From Microcaldota archaeon (GTDB lineage: Archaea > Micrarchaeota > Micrarchaeia > Micrarchaeales > Micrarchaeaceae): DNA of 64,000 nt. The notes beneath the pieces were generated by a model. The model saw only the letters and a program-made list of their open reading frames with translations, did no database searches and was not told the origin of the DNA. The stretch lies in NCBI GenBank assembly GCA_021799475.1, contig JAJZAJ010000001.1:1-64000 (forward strand), read 5' to 3'. How positions within the stretch are numbered: position 1 is the first letter of the stretch; each line of letters opens with the position of its first letter. The translations under genes and the position numbers were made by a program. Of this stretch, positions 62,859-64,000 are shown one piece after another.

Positions 62859-63107
62859 TCAGAGCAGGCTCTCCTCATAGACCTCTACTTCGCTGACGCA
62901 TTCGAGCTTCCTTATCTTATCCTCTATCTGGGATGAGCTGTTTTCCGCATCGTTGAATTTGAACAGAGCCTTTATCATCTTTATTCCGAAGCCTATCTCC
63001 TCTGTCTGCATTCCGGCAGGGCTGAACTTCGCCTTTAGCTCCGCTACTGTCTTGTCGAACTCCCCGTCTTTGGGGTATATCTTGAAAACTACGGCCACCA
63101 TTGACAT
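62859..63107 (-). CDS. elongation factor 1-beta (aEF-1beta)
   Basis: The 82-residue protein is the guanine exchange domain for aEF-1alpha, with KIYPKDGEFD at the start and GIKMIKALFKF in the core. The start overlaps the upstream stop at TAATG. It pairs with a zinc-ribbon gene, a conserved neighbour in archaea. Confidence 0.92.
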   Translation of the reverse strand: MSMVAVVFKIYPKDGEFDKTVAELKAKFSPAGMQTEEIGFGIKMIKALFKFNDAENSSSQIEDKIRKLECVSEVEVYEESLL

Positions 63108-63277
63108 TATGGTCCCTCAAACGAGCAGGCCGTGCACTTGTATTTGTTGGTTATCTCCCTGCAGTGCCTGCATCTTATTATTATCCCTTCCCCGCATTTG
63201 GGGCATTTGAACTCCGTATATTGGTTGGTAAGCCTCCCGCATGAGACGCATACCTTGCCAGGTATAACTTCTGCCAT
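63107..63277 (-). CDS. zinc-ribbon RNA-binding protein (HVO_2753-like)
   Basis: The 56-residue protein has four Cys pairs (VCVSCG, KCPKCG, RCRHC, KCTAC), typical of the small archaeal double zinc ribbons implicated in translation. It lies just upstream of aEF-1beta with a one-base overlap. It is too short for a standard ORF cut-off. Confidence 0.85.
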   Translation of the reverse strand: MAEVIPGKVCVSCGRLTNQYTEFKCPKCGEGIIIRCRHCREITNKYKCTACSFEGP

Positions 63278-63457
63278 ATTATCATCTTTTGGTTTGCAGC
63301 TTGCAGCTAGTGGCTAGAGTGAGACGCATTCCCGTCCTTAATGGGGGCTTCTTCAGGCCGCAGATGGATATGTGAGCCATCTCCCGAAGCATTACTTCCT
63401 CTGTGTCCCATGACAGCTTTTACAAGCATGAGTAGTTTGTGCTTAATGAATAAAAAC

Positions 63458-63970
63458 TTATGCTTTTGGGCGCCGTCGTATAACAGTGCCCTTTAGCGCA
63501 TCATTGGCACGCATGAACAGTTCCTCTGTCTCAGTTTCGTCATATCTCCTAATCAGCAAGCATGCGGATCTCGGATTTGAAGCTATGGCCTTTAGATCAC
63601 GGGACCTGTTTCTGCATGCTACTATGATGTTCATAACATTTGCAGGTTCTGTGTTCATCTCCGCATCCATTCCTGCATCATGTTCCATAGATGCGATCAG
63701 CTTGGACGCGTTATGCTCTATGCTTGACAATATCTTTATAGCGGCATATGATTCAGTGTTGCCCTGCCTCAAACGCAGGAAGAGGCCTGTGCATATCGGA
63801 AATAGCTTAACGAGCACGGCCGCAGTGCTAGAAATATCATCCTTCTCAATGCTCTGTCTATTATCATTATCATCAAACCTCATCGTCGCATACGGGATTT
63901 CACGTACGGATTCCCTATCTCTAAGTGGCACGCCCTTAAATCCCCTAAATCTTACCTTGTTACGACGCAT
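63458..63970 (-). CDS. hypothetical protein
   Basis: The 170-residue protein has basic ends and a middle part with helical character (SYAAIKILSSIEHNASKLIASM). There is no recognisable motif. It may extend its family beyond the window only through its promoter, as the ATG lies at 63970. I cannot assign a function. Confidence 0.45.
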   Translation of the reverse strand: MRRNKVRFRGFKGVPLRDRESVREIPYATMRFDDNDNRQSIEKDDISSTAAVLVKLFPICTGLFLRLRQGNTESYAAIKILSSIEHNASKLIASMEHDAGMDAEMNTEPANVMNIIVACRNRSRDLKAIASNPRSACLLIRRYDETETEELFMRANDALKGTVIRRRPKA

Positions 63971-64000
63971 CGTATCACAACGAAATCCAGCTATATACCT

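Noticed and set aside
1-64000. CRISPR array or cas genes
   Set aside because: No regularly spaced direct repeats and no Cas motifs were seen; the only tandem repeat is a three-unit 7-bp run near 49295.

Overview
The window looks like a chromosomal segment of a small-genome archaeon of the DPANN group, most probably a micrarchaeote. The sequence shows archaeal information-processing genes (proteasome alpha subunit, SBDS, exosome Rrp4/Rrp41/Rrp42, eL43, RpoP, RpoE1/Spt4, aEF-1beta, L10e, Dph2, Trm56, Rad50, Hef/XPF-type nuclease), TATA-type promoters, an intron-containing tRNA and a solitary archaeal 16S rRNA gene. It also carries bacterial-type gyrase and FtsZ. Five secreted proteins begin with a class III signal peptide (QSAMEYLMTYGWAIL core), which points to Micrarchaeota; that assignment is inference.

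Layout. 0-2.4 kb: copper handling (YHS protein, small Zn protein, CopA-like ATPase). 2.4-6.3 kb: a secreted beta-propeller protein flanked by two copies of a conserved hairpin, then an archaeal AAA+ ATPase behind a four-box operator, ending in the 3' part of a tRNA-Asn. 6.4-14 kb: MFS transporter, CDGSH protein, hydrolase, peroxiredoxin, zinc ribbon, glycosylase, ABC exporter. 14-16.4 kb: tRNA-Lys, tRNA-Ser and uS13-uS4-uS11. 16.4-18.6 kb: accessory patch with a LAGLIDADG-like protein, a broken methyltransferase gene, a TnpB/IS605 remnant and an AbiE-type toxin-antitoxin pair. 18.7-20.4 kb: 16S rRNA alone. 20.6-25.2 kb: rhodanese, isoprenoid genes (type I IDI, prenyl diphosphate synthase), prepilin peptidase and nickel SOD with its maturation protease. 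25-34 kb: LeuRS, HAD phosphatase, gyrB-GNAT-gyrA. 34-40.6 kb: the archaeal proteasome/exosome/RNA polymerase superoperon. 40.6-49 kb: FKBP, GluRS, small hypotheticals, ASCH protein, XPF nuclease, Cgi121-like protein, membrane-bound HTH regulator. 49.6-57.5 kb: a surface-structure locus with LamG-like pilins, a flippase and a type IV pilus ATPase, interrupted by glutamate dehydrogenase. 57.6-64 kb: Dph2, L10e, FtsZ, Rad50, a zinc ribbon and aEF-1beta.

The most notable system is the set of class III signal-peptide proteins with LamG-like C-terminal modules. Two neighbours share about 650 bp that are identical except for one base, while their N-termini differ. Two others share N-terminal modules and differ at the C-terminus. 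This is the pattern expected of cassette exchange in a surface adhesin family. They would be processed by the prepilin peptidase at 23.4 kb and assembled by the ATPase at 54.1 kb.

A second notable point is that the 16S rRNA ends in AUCACCU-AAAAA, without the usual CCUCC. Many start codons in the window are preceded in a fixed register by GTGA(T), which pairs with the part of the tail that remains.
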